Both the position numbers and the translations under genes were made by a program. A model generated the notes under the pieces. It was not told the DNA's origin. It did not search any database and saw only the letters and a program-made list of their open reading frames with translations. From contig NZ_QNUM01000002.1 of the NCBI RefSeq assembly GCF_003574655.1, positions 124,001-188,000 of the forward strand: a stretch of DNA of 64,000 nucleotides, in the 5' to 3' direction. This document shows, one piece after another, positions 55,307 through 64,000 of the stretch. Position 1 is the first letter of the stretch. Each line of letters begins with the position of its first letter. Origin of the DNA: Cohaesibacter haloalkalitolerans. Lineage in GTDB: Bacteria; Pseudomonadota; Alphaproteobacteria; Rhizobiales; Cohaesibacteraceae.

Positions 55307-57046
55307 ATGTCAATCAATTCTCTCTCCTTTTTGCCAAAATGGGCAACTTCGATAAAGTTCAAGATCTTTTCGATAGTATTGCTATCAGCTATAGGTATCG
55401 TCACTTTGACTATACAATCGGGAATGATGACAAAAGACGATCTGATGGCAGACAAGGAACGGGAACTCTCACACCTTGTTCAATCCGCAGTAGCTATAGC
55501 TGAAAGCTATAGTCAACAGGCGCAAAAAGGCGTCCTGACAGAAGCGGAAGCCAAGCAGCGCGCCATGGATGCCATTTCCATGATGCGCTACAACGCGGAC
55601 GACTATTTCTTCATTCTCGGCATGGACAGTCGCATTCTCATGCATCCGTTCAATGCCGATGTCGTGGGCAAGGACACCTCCGGTACCAAGGATATCAATG
55701 GTGTCTACACCACGCGCAACTTCATCAAGATCGCCAATGAAAAGGGTGCCGGTAGTCTCAATTATGTCTGGCCGAAACCGGGCGAGACAGACGCCACGCC
55801 GAAGATGTCCTATGCCACTCTGTTTGCCCCATGGAGCTGGGTGGTGGTCACCGGCGTTTATATCGATGATATCAATGCGATCTATGCCGCCAACATGCAG
55901 CGGCTCTATCTGTTTGCAGGCATCATTGCCCTCGTGATCGTCATCAGTTCCGTCCTTACCGCCTTCTCCATCACCCGCCCGCTGGGCAAGGCCGTCCAAA
56001 CAACCCGCCTGCTGGCTGACGGCAATCTGGATCTTGATATTCCCAACACGCACAGAACCGATGAGATCGGGGACCTGGGACGGGCGTTGATCGTGTTCCG
56101 GGACGGCTCCAGAGAACGGCTGGCGCTTGAAAAGGAACAGGCGATCCAGAAGAAGAAGGGCGAGGAACAGCAGCGCATCATGATGATGGACATGGCCGAC
56201 CGGTTCGACAATGCCGTCAGCCATATCATCAAGACCGTTGCCCATGCTGCCACCGGTTTCGGGCTGCAGACCGAGCAACTGGCCGAGCGGTCGCGGGAGA
56301 ATAGTGATCGTGTCAAATCGATCTCCGAGGCCATGTCTGCTTCCAGCAGCAATGTGCAGACCGTCGCCGGAGCGTCCGAGGAAATGACCACCTCGATCAC
56401 GGAGATTGCTTGCCAGATCGACGAAACCAACCGCTTCTCGCGCACCGCCGTGGATGAAGTGCAGAAGGCGTCGGGTGTCATCGGCTCCCTGTCCCAGTCC
56501 TCCAAGGCAATCGGCCAGATTGTCGGGTTGATCAAGGACATTGCCGAACAAACCAACCTTCTGGCCCTCAATGCCACCATCGAGGCCGCCAGAGCGGGCG
56601 AGGCAGGCCGTGGCTTTGCGGTTGTGGCAGCAGAAGTCAAGGATCTTGCATCCCAGACCGGCAAGGCAACCGAAGAGATCGCCGACCAAATCAATACGAT
56701 CCAGAGGATGATTTCCGAGGCCGTGGTCGCCATCGAGCATGTCGACGGCACGATCGGCGAACTCAACCGCATTTCCAGCACCATCGCCTCAGCTGTGGAA
56801 CAGCAGGGCGCCGCCTCGCAGGAAATCAGTTGCAGTATTTCCGATGCCGCGCGCAACAGTCATCAGGTGACCGAGAATGCAGAAGCTCTCAACGGCTTGG
56901 CGCACGAGAATGATCGCGCTGCCGCCGACATGTCCCGGCACGCAACCGATCTGGAGACCCAGATCGCCAACCTGTCCGAGCAGGTCGACGCCTTCCTTGA
57001 AGGGATAAGGCAGCAAAATGCCACGGGCGAAACCAGGGTCGCCTGA
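55307..57046 (+). CDS. Methyl-accepting chemotaxis protein with sCache sensor
   Basis: A 579-residue chemoreceptor. TM1 lies at residues 17-40. A single-Cache (sCache_2) domain follows, with the canonical segments MMRYNADDYFFILGMDSRILMHP (YFxI...ILMHP) and WPKPGETDATPKMSY. TM2 (LYLFAGIIALVIVISSVL), a HAMP domain and the signalling domain with [16 protein letters not shown] complete the order. It probably senses small carboxylates, as known sCache receptors do. It has no NWETF tail. ATG 55307 is chosen for AGGGA 7 bases upstream; an in-frame ATG at 55277 has none. A terminator follows the gene. Confidence 0.92.
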   Translation: MSINSLSFLPKWATSIKFKIFSIVLLSAIGIVTLTIQSGMMTKDDLMADKERELSHLVQSAVAIAESYSQQAQKGVLTEAEAKQRAMDAISMMRYNADDYFFILGMDSRILMHPFNADVVGKDTSGTKDINGVYTTRNFIKIANEKGAGSLNYVWPKPGETDATPKMSYATLFAPWSWVVVTGVYIDDINAIYAANMQRLYLFAGIIALVIVISSVLTAFSITRPLGKAVQTTRLLADGNLDLDIPNTHRTDEIGDLGRALIVFRDGSRERLALEKEQAIQKKKGEEQQRIMMMDMADRFDNAVSHIIKTVAHAATGFGLQTEQLAERSRENSDRVKSISEAMSASSSNVQTVAGASEEMTTSITEIACQIDETNRFSRTAVDEVQKASGVIGSLSQSSKAIGQIVGLIKDIAEQTNLLALNATIEAARAGEAGRGFAVVAAEVKDLASQTGKATEEIADQINTIQRMISEAVVAIEHVDGTIGELNRISSTIASAVEQQGAASQEISCSISDAARNSHQVTENAEALNGLAHENDRAAADMSRHATDLETQIANLSEQVDAFLEGIRQQNATGETRVA

Positions 57047-57089
57047 GCAGCCCGCTCCGCTACAATCCGCTCGCGGCTGAACCGAAAAG

Positions 57090-57127
57090 AAAAACCCCTC
57101 CATCGGCAACAGATGGTGGGGCTTTTT
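57090..57127 (+). terminator. Terminator of the second chemoreceptor gene
   Basis: An inner CCATC/GATGG stem and an outer CCCC/GGGG stem, followed after one C by five T. A-rich on the left side, so it may work in both directions. Confidence 0.8.
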
Positions 57128-57169
57128 ATGTTATGAAAGAGCGAGCGGACTGTCACGCCTCAGGAACAA

Positions 57170-57619
57170 TCAGGCGGACAGGTCAACCGAATTGCCGTCC
57201 TCTTCACCGGAATTCTGCAGCTTCAGCGCGGCCTCGTATTCATCCGTCAGGTGCAGCATGTAATTGATGAAATTCTGCTTGCTTTCCTTGTTTTCCAGCT
57301 GCGAGACGATCTCGGTAAAGGTATCCTCGTTAATTCCCTCGCCACCCAAAACCAGCGCCAGCGGATTGATCGTGCTGCCCTGCCCGACTTCCAGTTTCAT
57401 CTGGTTGAGATAGGACATGAACTCCGACTTGGTCAGCTTCCCATCACCAAAGCTGTCAGCGGATTCGAAGTTCTTGCGGCTCAGGATGGGCACATTCTGT
57501 GCTTCGTCGACATCAAGGTCGCCGCTCTTGTCGAGATCGTATTTGTCAACCATCATGTCAACGGCCGTCTGATTGCTGATCCGGAAAATGGGCATGTAGC
57601 CCGACGCACCACTAATCAT
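57170..57619 (-). CDS. EF-hand calcium-binding protein
   Basis: A 149-residue protein. The first EF-hand loop is canonical (DLDKSGDLDVDE, residues 28-39: Asp at positions 1, 3 and 7, Ser at 5, Glu at 12). A second loop at 55-66 (DSFGDGKLTKSE) is degenerate, with Phe at position 3. The rest is helical. There is no signal peptide and no enzymatic domain. It probably serves as a cytosolic or peripheral calcium sensor or buffer. It converges on the second chemoreceptor gene. A good GAAGGGAG precedes the ATG. Confidence 0.75.
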   Translation of the reverse strand: MISGASGYMPIFRISNQTAVDMMVDKYDLDKSGDLDVDEAQNVPILSRKNFESADSFGDGKLTKSEFMSYLNQMKLEVGQGSTINPLALVLGGEGINEDTFTEIVSQLENKESKQNFINYMLHLTDEYEAALKLQNSGEEDGNSVDLSA

Positions 57620-57936
57620 GGCTACACTCCCTTCGTGTCTCCGCGGCCATCATCATGGTTAATGATTTTAGGAAAATATGGTTAACCCGAAGTTTAATTT
57701 TTACATTACGCAACATTCTTAAAAAATCAGACATAAATCTTCGTGCGGACCATCGGCACACCTCATCTCAGGTGGTCTCAAAGGTCATAGATACCGGGGA
57801 GAGAATTTTCGGGATTCACAGGACTTTAAGCGAAGTCGTTTTTATTGTTTAATTCTTTAACTGGATATTGGGCGGCAAGCGCCTTATGTCTAGAGTGAAC
57901 ATAGTCACACAATTGCAATCATTCCGCGGGTCCACC
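57620..57936. other. 317-bp interval upstream of tldD with a CtrA-like motif
   Basis: TTAACCCGAAGTTTA (57682-57696) fits TTAA-N7-TTTA and a nearby TTAATGATTTTA is similar. The interval is between the divergent EF-hand and tldD genes and is AT-rich. Confidence 0.35.
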
Positions 57937-59436
57937 ATGCATTCTCTCTCTTCTTCGTTGCCAGCCGCCTTTCAGGCGCTCTCGCCTGCTTCCAGTCTCA
58001 TCAAGGGCGAAGGCAATGATTTGCTTGAGAGTTATGGTCTGGACAAGGATGAACTGCGGCAACTGCTTGCCGATACGGTGCATGGAGCCGACGATGGCGA
58101 GTTGTTCTTTGAACAGACCCAGTCGGAAAGTCTGGTGTTTGACAATGGCCGCCTGAAAAGCTCGGCATTTGATACCGGTCAGGGCTTTGGCCTCAGAGCC
58201 GTTGCTGGCGAAATGGCGGGCTACGCCCATTCCGGCGAGCTCAATATGGCCGCCATCCGGCGCGCAGCCGACTCCGTTCGCGGCGTGGCACAAGGTTATG
58301 AAGGCGTCTGGGACATGGCGCCACCGCGGGCCAACCACCAGATCTATCGTGGGTTCAACCCCGTCGATGACCTGACCCTTGGCATGAAGATCGCCCTGCT
58401 GGAAGAAATCGACGCCTATGCACGCGACAAGGATCCCCGTGTCCGGCAGGTGTCGGCCTCACTGGTTGGCAACTGGCGCCGCGTCGGTATCCTGCGGCCC
58501 AACGGCCAGTGGTTCGAGGATGTGCGTCCGCTCGTTCGTCTCAACGTGTCCGTGGTCGTGGGCGAAGGGGATCGCATGGAAGCGGGCAGCCACGGTTTTG
58601 GCGGCCGCAACAGTTATGAATTTTTCCTGCAGGACAACGGGCTGGAAGGCGGCTGGCAGAATGCAGCCGATGAAGCCATCCGTCAGGCACTGGTCAATCT
58701 GGAAGCCATCGCGGCCCCGGCGGGCGAGCTTGATGTGGTGCTTGGTCCGGGTTGGCCGGGCGTGCTGTTGCATGAAGCGGTCGGCCATGGCCTTGAAGGC
58801 GATTTTAACCGGCGCAAGAGTTCGGCCTTTTCCGAGTTGATGGGCAAGCAGGTCGCAGCCAAGGGGGTGACGGTTGTTGACGACGGCACCATTCGTGGCA
58901 AGCGCGGCTCGCTCAACATCGACGACGAGGGCACTCCGTCCCAGCGTACCACACTGATCGAGGATGGCATTCTGGTCGGCTACATGCAGGACAGACAGAA
59001 CGCCCGCCTGATGGGGACCAGCTCCACCGGCAATGGACGGCGTCAATCCTACGCCCATCTGCCGATGCCCCGCATGACCAACACCATCATGGAAGCGGGT
59101 GAACATGATCCCGAGGAAATCCTGAAATCCGTCAAGAACGGCATCTATGCGGTCAACTTCGGCGGCGGTCAGGTCGACATCACCTCAGGCAAGTTCGTTT
59201 TCTCCTGCACCGAAGCCTATGTCATCGAAGACGGCAAGGTGGGTGCTCCGGTCAAGGGCGCGACCCTGATTGGCAATGGTCCGGAAGCGATGAAACGCAT
59301 TTCGATGATCGGCAACGACATGGAGCTGGACACCGGCGTTGGCACCTGTGGCAAACAGGGTCAGGGCGTACCGGTGGGCGTCGGACAGCCGACCCTCCGG
59401 ATCGACGGCATTACGGTGGGCGGCACGCGCACCTGA
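57937..59436 (+). CDS. tldD: TldD/PmbA-family metalloprotease
   Basis: A 499-residue TldD homologue; TldD with TldE (PmbA) forms a zinc protease that processes modified peptides and CcdA-like antitoxins. The zinc motif is LLHEAVGHGLEGD (HExxxH), and the C-terminal half carries TGVGTCGKQGQGVPVGVG, where the conserved Cys and Gly-rich segment are typical. The N-terminal domain has DDGELFFE and FDNGRLK. ATG 57937 gives the family-like N-terminus; an earlier ATG at 57886 is possible. No pmbA is in view. A terminator follows. Confidence 0.9.
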   Translation: MHSLSSSLPAAFQALSPASSLIKGEGNDLLESYGLDKDELRQLLADTVHGADDGELFFEQTQSESLVFDNGRLKSSAFDTGQGFGLRAVAGEMAGYAHSGELNMAAIRRAADSVRGVAQGYEGVWDMAPPRANHQIYRGFNPVDDLTLGMKIALLEEIDAYARDKDPRVRQVSASLVGNWRRVGILRPNGQWFEDVRPLVRLNVSVVVGEGDRMEAGSHGFGGRNSYEFFLQDNGLEGGWQNAADEAIRQALVNLEAIAAPAGELDVVLGPGWPGVLLHEAVGHGLEGDFNRRKSSAFSELMGKQVAAKGVTVVDDGTIRGKRGSLNIDDEGTPSQRTTLIEDGILVGYMQDRQNARLMGTSSTGNGRRQSYAHLPMPRMTNTIMEAGEHDPEEILKSVKNGIYAVNFGGGQVDITSGKFVFSCTEAYVIEDGKVGAPVKGATLIGNGPEAMKRISMIGNDMELDTGVGTCGKQGQGVPVGVGQPTLRIDGITVGGTRT

Positions 59437-59479
59437 TCCCGTCTTTGCCACCTGCAAACGGGATGAAAAGCACCAATTG

Positions 59480-59524
59480 AAAAAGGAGGATGGCCCGTGG
59501 TCCTGTGGGCCGCCCTCCTTTTTT
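59480..59524. terminator. Bidirectional terminator between tldD and third chemoreceptor
   Basis: An outer A-rich/T-rich stem with GGAGG/CCTCC and an inner GGCCC/GGGCC; T-runs flank both ends. Confidence 0.85.
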
Positions 59525-59582
59525 CGTTCAAGGTCTTCAAGACGCCCCTGATGACGAGGCGCTCAAAGCCGGTTATCTCAAC

Positions 59583-61265
59583 TCAGGCCGCAGAGACATC
59601 GGCAAGGAATTGCTCGATATTCCTTTTCAGCGAGACGGCACTTGAGTTCAGCTCGTTGGTGGCATTCTTGACCATCTGAGCGGATTCCGTGGTCTGGGCG
59701 GCTTTCTCGGAAACCGAATGCATATTCTGCGAGGCGGAATGGGTGCTGTCGGCTGCCTGCTGCACATTCGAGGCGATTTCGCCCGTGGCTGCGCCCTGCT
59801 GCTCGACTGCGGTGGCAATCGCGGAGGTGTACCCGTCGACCTCTTCCATGACCCGGGCAATCTTGGCGATCGATTCGACCGTCTCTCCACTTGAAGCCTG
59901 AATGGCGTTGATCAGGCCGCTGATTTCCTCGGTTGCCTTTGATGTCTGATTTGCCAGTTCCTTGACTTCTGCGGCAACGACGGCAAACCCCTTGCCCGCT
60001 TCTCCGGCCCGCGCAGCCTCTATGGTGGCGTTGAGCGCCAGAAGGTTGGTCTGCTCGGCGATGGCCTGAATAAGGCTGACCACCTCACCGATCTTGCGTG
60101 AGGCTTCGTCCAGTTCGGCGACCTTGCCGTTGGAGATCTTGGTGTCTTCGGTTGCAACGGCGACCACTTCCTTGCTGCGCACCGCCTGCTGCATGATTTC
60201 GTTGATCGAGGCGGTGAGCTCTTCGGCAGCAGAGGCAACCGAGCGCACATTGGCCGATGCATCATGGCTGGAGGCGGACGCCTGCGTGGAGCTGCCCTCG
60301 GTCTGGCGGGCGATGTCTTCGAGATTGTTGGCAGCATGATCCATTTCACCGACCTGGGTTGCGACCACATCAAGATTCCGGCCAACGCTCTCCCGGAAAA
60401 GTCTGATCAGCTCAGACGTCCGCTCTGCCCGTTCGATACGCTCGGCATCATTCTGCTTTTCCAGTTCGGCCAGTCGGCGGCGTTCGATGGCGCCAATGCG
60501 GAATTTCTCGACAGCGCGGCTCATGGCACCGATTTCGTCATTGCGGTCCTGACCGGAGATATCGGCGTCAAGCTGGTTGTCGGCAATGGCCAGAATATCC
60601 TGATTGAGCAACGAAATGGGCTTGGCAATATTGCGGGCAAGAAAGAAGCCGAAGCTGCCCGCAACCATCACAAGCACCAGCGCGATCATGCCGGAGTTGC
60701 GGGCCGCTTTCCAGAATGTGTCCTGCACATCGGTGAGCAGCACGCCGGACCCGAGAATCCAGTTCCAGGCCCTGAAGTGTTTCACATAGGAGAGCTTGTC
60801 GAAATACTGCCCGCTCGGGTCCTGATAGACATAGCCGACATAGGCATTGCCATTCTGCGTTGCCTTCTCGATGAACTCCCTGACATGATACTTGCCCTTG
60901 CCATCCCGAGACTGCATCATGTTGGTGTTCTCGTGTTCAGGCTTGGCAGGATGGACAATATTCACACCAGTTCCATCATAGACGAAGACATAGTCCTTCT
61001 CCTGATAGCGCAGACCACGCAAGGCGGTTCTGGCTCGAAGCTGAGCCTCTTCCGTGGAAAGCTCACCACTCTGGGCCTTCTGGTAGAAGGTATCGGTCAC
61101 GTTGTAGGCAGCGTCAACGACGCTCTGGATTTCGTGGCGCTTGAAGCTATTGAGGTTGCCGTCGAGGGTAAAAAGCTGGTAGCCGAGCATGAGCATGAAG
61201 GATAGGACAAAGAAAGCAACGAGCGCGTAGAGTCGGCTCGAGATGCTATGAAAGATCTTGGACAA
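59583..61265 (-). CDS. Methyl-accepting chemotaxis protein with sCache sensor
   Basis: A 560-residue receptor: TM1 near residues 12-32, an sCache_2 sensor ([23 protein letters not shown]), TM2 ([19 protein letters not shown]), a HAMP domain, and the signalling hairpin with [20 protein letters not shown]. The start is probably TTG 61265 because AGGAG lies 8 bases upstream (translated as Met); a GTG at 61283 lacks such a site. The sensor differs in sequence from that of the 55307 receptor, so the ligands may differ. It ends without NWETF. Confidence 0.92.
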   Translation of the reverse strand: MSKIFHSISSRLYALVAFFVLSFMLMLGYQLFTLDGNLNSFKRHEIQSVVDAAYNVTDTFYQKAQSGELSTEEAQLRARTALRGLRYQEKDYVFVYDGTGVNIVHPAKPEHENTNMMQSRDGKGKYHVREFIEKATQNGNAYVGYVYQDPSGQYFDKLSYVKHFRAWNWILGSGVLLTDVQDTFWKAARNSGMIALVLVMVAGSFGFFLARNIAKPISLLNQDILAIADNQLDADISGQDRNDEIGAMSRAVEKFRIGAIERRRLAELEKQNDAERIERAERTSELIRLFRESVGRNLDVVATQVGEMDHAANNLEDIARQTEGSSTQASASSHDASANVRSVASAAEELTASINEIMQQAVRSKEVVAVATEDTKISNGKVAELDEASRKIGEVVSLIQAIAEQTNLLALNATIEAARAGEAGKGFAVVAAEVKELANQTSKATEEISGLINAIQASSGETVESIAKIARVMEEVDGYTSAIATAVEQQGAATGEIASNVQQAADSTHSASQNMHSVSEKAAQTTESAQMVKNATNELNSSAVSLKRNIEQFLADVSAA

Positions 61266-61489
61266 GGTTTGGCTCCTGTGCACTTTTGTTGGTATGCTGG
61301 TTTTCGCCGATTGTTTGCTGTTTACGGTTATAGAAAGGTAAACTTGCGGGAAACTTATTACCCAAAAGCATTAGATTGGTTCCAATGAGTAGAGACCTTT
61401 TGTCTCACAGCATACCACTTGCTATGGTCCGGCTAATTTGCGTTCCCTTTTCGTTTTCGATTCAGGCATTTACCAAGGCAAATCCTACG

Positions 61490-61798
61490 ATGACAAAGCA
61501 TCCTCTTGATCATTTGATCGAACAGCGCATTCAGGAAGCGCTCGACAACGGCGACCTTTCCAACCTGCCCAATGCGGGAAAACCACTGCCCGATCTAGAT
61601 CTTTCGTCAGAGGACCTGCTGGCCCGCGTGGTCAGGGAACAGGGTGGGGAGCCAGCCTTTGTTACCCTCAACAGGCAACTGCAAATGCTTCTCAAACGGC
61701 TCGATCAGGTAAAAGACCCCATCCGGCACAGGGCGCTTGAGCAACAGATTGCCGATATGCGGACAAAAATGGCGATTGAGAAGGAACGGGGCTTCTAG
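61490..61798 (+). CDS. DUF1992 (DnaJ-homologue-like) protein
   Basis: A 102-residue protein with the DUF1992 pattern: HPLDHLIEQRIQEALDNGDLSNLPNAGKPL-type N-terminus (conserved G-x-L-x-x-L-P-x-x-GKPL) and a helical rest. Bacterial members have been compared with DnaJC28, but there is no J-domain in this protein and the role is unknown. ATG 61490 is preceded by AAGG; upstream codons to 61376 look non-coding. Confidence 0.78.
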   Translation: MTKHPLDHLIEQRIQEALDNGDLSNLPNAGKPLPDLDLSSEDLLARVVREQGGEPAFVTLNRQLQMLLKRLDQVKDPIRHRALEQQIADMRTKMAIEKERGF

Positions 61799-62135
61799 GC
61801 GACACGATTCATTTTCTACGCAAACCCGGCAGAGCATATCCTTCACGGCCACTTATCCCGGTCCAGAGGCCCGCCCACCTCTCTGTCACAGCCCTGCCCC
61901 TCCCTGCCGAGTGCTTTGTGACAATCTTTTTGCCCAATTGCGTCAATCGGGCCAAGGAACGATTGCATTTTACAAAATCGTCCTCTACAAGGAGGCCTCA
62001 CCCCGTGACATGGTTGGCCGATGGTGCAGCTTGCCTCTGAGCAAAGAAAGCTGCGAGGGGAAAAGGCTTCAAGACGCGGGAAACAATTGACGAAGGCCAG
62101 AGCTCTGCTGGCAAGGATTTCCTGGAAAGCCTCAC
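61799..62135. other. 337-bp interval upstream of the helicase gene
   Basis: A long 5' leader is possible before the helicase. I see no obvious cold-shock or riboswitch structure. No ORF is supported. Confidence 0.4.
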
Positions 62136-63989
62136 ATGACTACTTTTGAAAGCGTGCATCCCGCGCTTGCCTCCGCATTGACCAAACGCGGCTATGATCA
62201 CCTCACATCCGTACAGCAAGCCGTCATCGAAGCCGACGTCAAGGGACGCGACCTGCTTGTGTCCGCCCAGACGGGTTCGGGCAAGACCGTTGCCTTCGGC
62301 CTTGGCATGGCAGAAAGCCTGCTGGACGCTGGCGGCAAGCTGCCGCGCGCTTCCGAGCCGCTGGCGCTGGTCATTGCCCCGACCCGCGAACTGGCCATGC
62401 AGGTCAAGGCCGAACTCGAATGGCTCTATGCCGACTGCGGCGCCCACATTGCGTCCTGCGTTGGTGGCATGGATATCCGCCGCGAGCGCCGCGACCTGTC
62501 CAACGGCTGCCATATTCTGGTCGGTACGCCAGGCCGCCTGCGCGACCATATCGAACGCGGGTCTCTCGATCTGAGCCAGCTCCAGGTTTCCGTGCTGGAC
62601 GAAGCGGACGAGATGCTTGATCTGGGCTTCCGCGATGATCTGGAGTTCATTCTGTCCAACGCTTCGGAAGAACGGCAGACATTCCTGTTTTCCGCGACGG
62701 TTCCGAAGCCGATCGAAGAACTGGCCAAGACCTATCAGCGCGATGCCCTGCGGATCACCACCGCTGAGCAGCGTCACCAGCATGCCGACATCGACTATCA
62801 TGCCCATCTTGTTTCGCCAAAGGACAAGGAAAAGGCCGTCATCAACGTGCTGCGCTTCCATGAATCCCCGAGCGCGATGATCTTTTGCTCGACCCGTGAG
62901 ATGGTGCGCCACCTGTCATCGCGCCTGTCCAACCGCGGCTTTGCCGTTGTGGCCCTGTCCGGCGAGCTGAGCCAGAGCGAACGTACCCTTGCGCTGCAGT
63001 CCATGCGGGACGGTCGGGCGCGGGTCTGCGTGGCAACCGACGTTGCTGCCCGCGGCATCGACCTGCCGAACCTTGATCTGGTGATCCATGCGGATCTGCC
63101 CAACAACTCCGAAACCCTGCTGCACCGCTCGGGCCGTACTGGCCGCGCTGGCCGCAAGGGCAACTGTGCGATCATCGTGCCGCAGAACAAGCGCAATCTG
63201 GTCCACCGTCTGTTGAAATTCGCCAATGTCCGCGTTCAATGGGAGGCAGTTCCTTCCATCGACGACATTCTCAAGCAGGATCAGGCCCGCATTTTCAACC
63301 ATCCGCTGCTGAAGACTGCGCCGGAAGGGGACGACCTGGCTCTGGCCCAGAACCTGCTGGCCACCTATGGTGCCGAGCAGATCGCTCATGCGTTTCTCGG
63401 TACCCAGCAGGCAAACTACCCTGCACCGGAAGAACTGATCGAACTCAGCTATCAGGACGACGGCCGCAAGGGCGAGCGTGAGCGCGAACGCAACGACTTT
63501 GAAGATGGCGTCTGGTTCCGTGTCAATGCCGGTCGCAAGCATCGCGCCGAACCACGCTGGCTGTTGCCGCTCATCTGTCGGGTTGGCGGCTTCAACAAGA
63601 AGAAAGTCGGCTTCATCCGCATTCTCGAGAGTGAAACCGTGTTCGAACTGGCTCCGGATGTTGCAGACCGGTTCCAGGATGTGATGGAGACAGAAGGCAC
63701 CGGTGAAAAGAGCCTTCGGATTACCAAGATCGGCGAACGTCCGGAACAGCTTCTGGGCGGCGGTCGTGGTGGTCAGGGTGGTCGTGGCAAGCCGCAGGGC
63801 AAGGGCCCACGGTCCGGCGATGGTCCGGGTCCACGTTCGCGTCGCCGTGATGCGCGCCCGGAAGGCCGCAGCAGGGATGATGGCTTCCGCCGGGACCGCG
63901 GAGACGACGGCTTCCGCCGCGACAAGAAGCCTTACAGAAGCAAAGGCGGCAAGGGCGGAAAATCGAACTATCATCCGCTCAACGACTAG
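62136..63989 (+). CDS. DEAD-box RNA helicase with DbpA-like C-terminal domain and RGG tail
   Basis: A 617-residue helicase. The motifs are in order: AQTGSGKT (I), PTRELAMQ (Ia), TPGRL (Ib), LDEADEML (II, DEAD), SAT (III), then ARGIDLP (V) and HRSGRTGRAG (VI). After about residue 460 an RNA-binding DbpA-like domain appears (FRVNAGRKHRAEPRWLLPLICRVGGFNKKKVGFI). The last 70 residues are an Arg/Gly-rich, disordered tail (GRGGQGGRGK). DbpA acts in 50S ribosome assembly; other DEAD proteins act in cold adaptation or mRNA decay. The RGG tail is not in E. coli DbpA, so the exact role is open. Confidence 0.92.
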   Translation: MTTFESVHPALASALTKRGYDHLTSVQQAVIEADVKGRDLLVSAQTGSGKTVAFGLGMAESLLDAGGKLPRASEPLALVIAPTRELAMQVKAELEWLYADCGAHIASCVGGMDIRRERRDLSNGCHILVGTPGRLRDHIERGSLDLSQLQVSVLDEADEMLDLGFRDDLEFILSNASEERQTFLFSATVPKPIEELAKTYQRDALRITTAEQRHQHADIDYHAHLVSPKDKEKAVINVLRFHESPSAMIFCSTREMVRHLSSRLSNRGFAVVALSGELSQSERTLALQSMRDGRARVCVATDVAARGIDLPNLDLVIHADLPNNSETLLHRSGRTGRAGRKGNCAIIVPQNKRNLVHRLLKFANVRVQWEAVPSIDDILKQDQARIFNHPLLKTAPEGDDLALAQNLLATYGAEQIAHAFLGTQQANYPAPEELIELSYQDDGRKGERERERNDFEDGVWFRVNAGRKHRAEPRWLLPLICRVGGFNKKKVGFIRILESETVFELAPDVADRFQDVMETEGTGEKSLRITKIGERPEQLLGGGRGGQGGRGKPQGKGPRSGDGPGPRSRRRDARPEGRSRDDGFRRDRGDDGFRRDKKPYRSKGGKGGKSNYHPLND

Positions 63990-64000
63990 AGTGCTTGCGG

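Overview
The window looks like chromosomal DNA of an alphaproteobacterium of the Hyphomicrobiales (Rhizobiales) type. The evidence is a CcrM-type GANTC adenine methyltransferase preceded by CtrA-like boxes, a rhizobial-type porin, the smc/dsbA/DUF721/mutY/ppdK gene neighbourhood, an ETF-ubiquinone oxidoreductase next to a family-4 uracil-DNA glycosylase, an ileS-lspA pair, DUF3422, and a cheY-cheZ pair with the alphaproteobacterial style of CheZ. Three chemoreceptor genes and a cheY/cheZ pair imply a motile organism. A marine genus such as Cohaesibacter is possible, but I cannot establish that from sequence alone. No tRNA, rRNA, CRISPR array, transposase, integrase or phage structural gene is visible, so this is mostly housekeeping chromosome with small accessory insertions.

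Layout. 1-2.5 kb: the 3' end of an M20 amidohydrolase overlapping a GNAT gene, then a minus-strand LprI-like protein, a TrmN6-like methyltransferase and DUF2007. 2.9-7.7 kb: polyprenyl diphosphate synthase, a secreted TPR protein and ispE; two of the three are isoprenoid genes. 7.7-10.3 kb: DUF3422 protein, arsC and an ArsR regulator (minus). 10.7-15.4 kb: ppdK, a LysE-type exporter and a MeaB/ArgK GTPase. 15.4-16.3 kb: a 0.9 kb AT-rich gene-free stretch holding a strongly structured, terminator-ended RNA candidate. 16.3-20.5 kb: SleB-type cell-wall hydrolase and a chemoreceptor. 20.5-26.2 kb: double-Excalibur protein, uracil-DNA glycosylase, etfQO with a duplicated 3' tail, and cheY/cheZ. 26.2-31.1 kb: MaoC hydratase, DJ-1/PfpI protein, MATE exporter, lipoprotein and ribF. 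31.2-39 kb: amidase, ileS, lspA, lipoprotein and a highly expressed porin. 39.1-42.7 kb: a catalytically degenerate SRAP (YedK/HMCES) protein, a small protein with a CheY-binding-like tail, a GST and a methyltransferase behind a C12A8 tract. 42.7-55 kb: smc, dsbA, a methyltransferase with a 4 x 13-bp repeat upstream, ohr/ohrR, DUF721, ccrM, a MarR-GNAT fusion, an ABM monooxygenase, GNAT and mutY. 55-64 kb: two Cache chemoreceptors, an EF-hand protein, tldD, DUF1992 and a DbpA-like RNA helicase.

How it fits together. Most genes are single transcription units bounded by clear intrinsic terminators. The better operon cases are mutY-GNAT (4-base overlap), ohrR-ohr, cheY-cheZ, MATE-PfpI and lspA-lipoprotein. 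The ancestral mutY-DUF721-dsbA-smc block appears to have been opened by an organic-peroxide module and by acetyltransferase/monooxygenase genes. The most unusual observations are the structured RNA candidate near 15.7-15.9 kb, the duplicated and synonymously diverged etfQO tail, the SRAP protein lacking its Cys2, Asn and His catalytic residues, and the unknown protein ending in a FliM/CheZ-like CheY-docking peptide.
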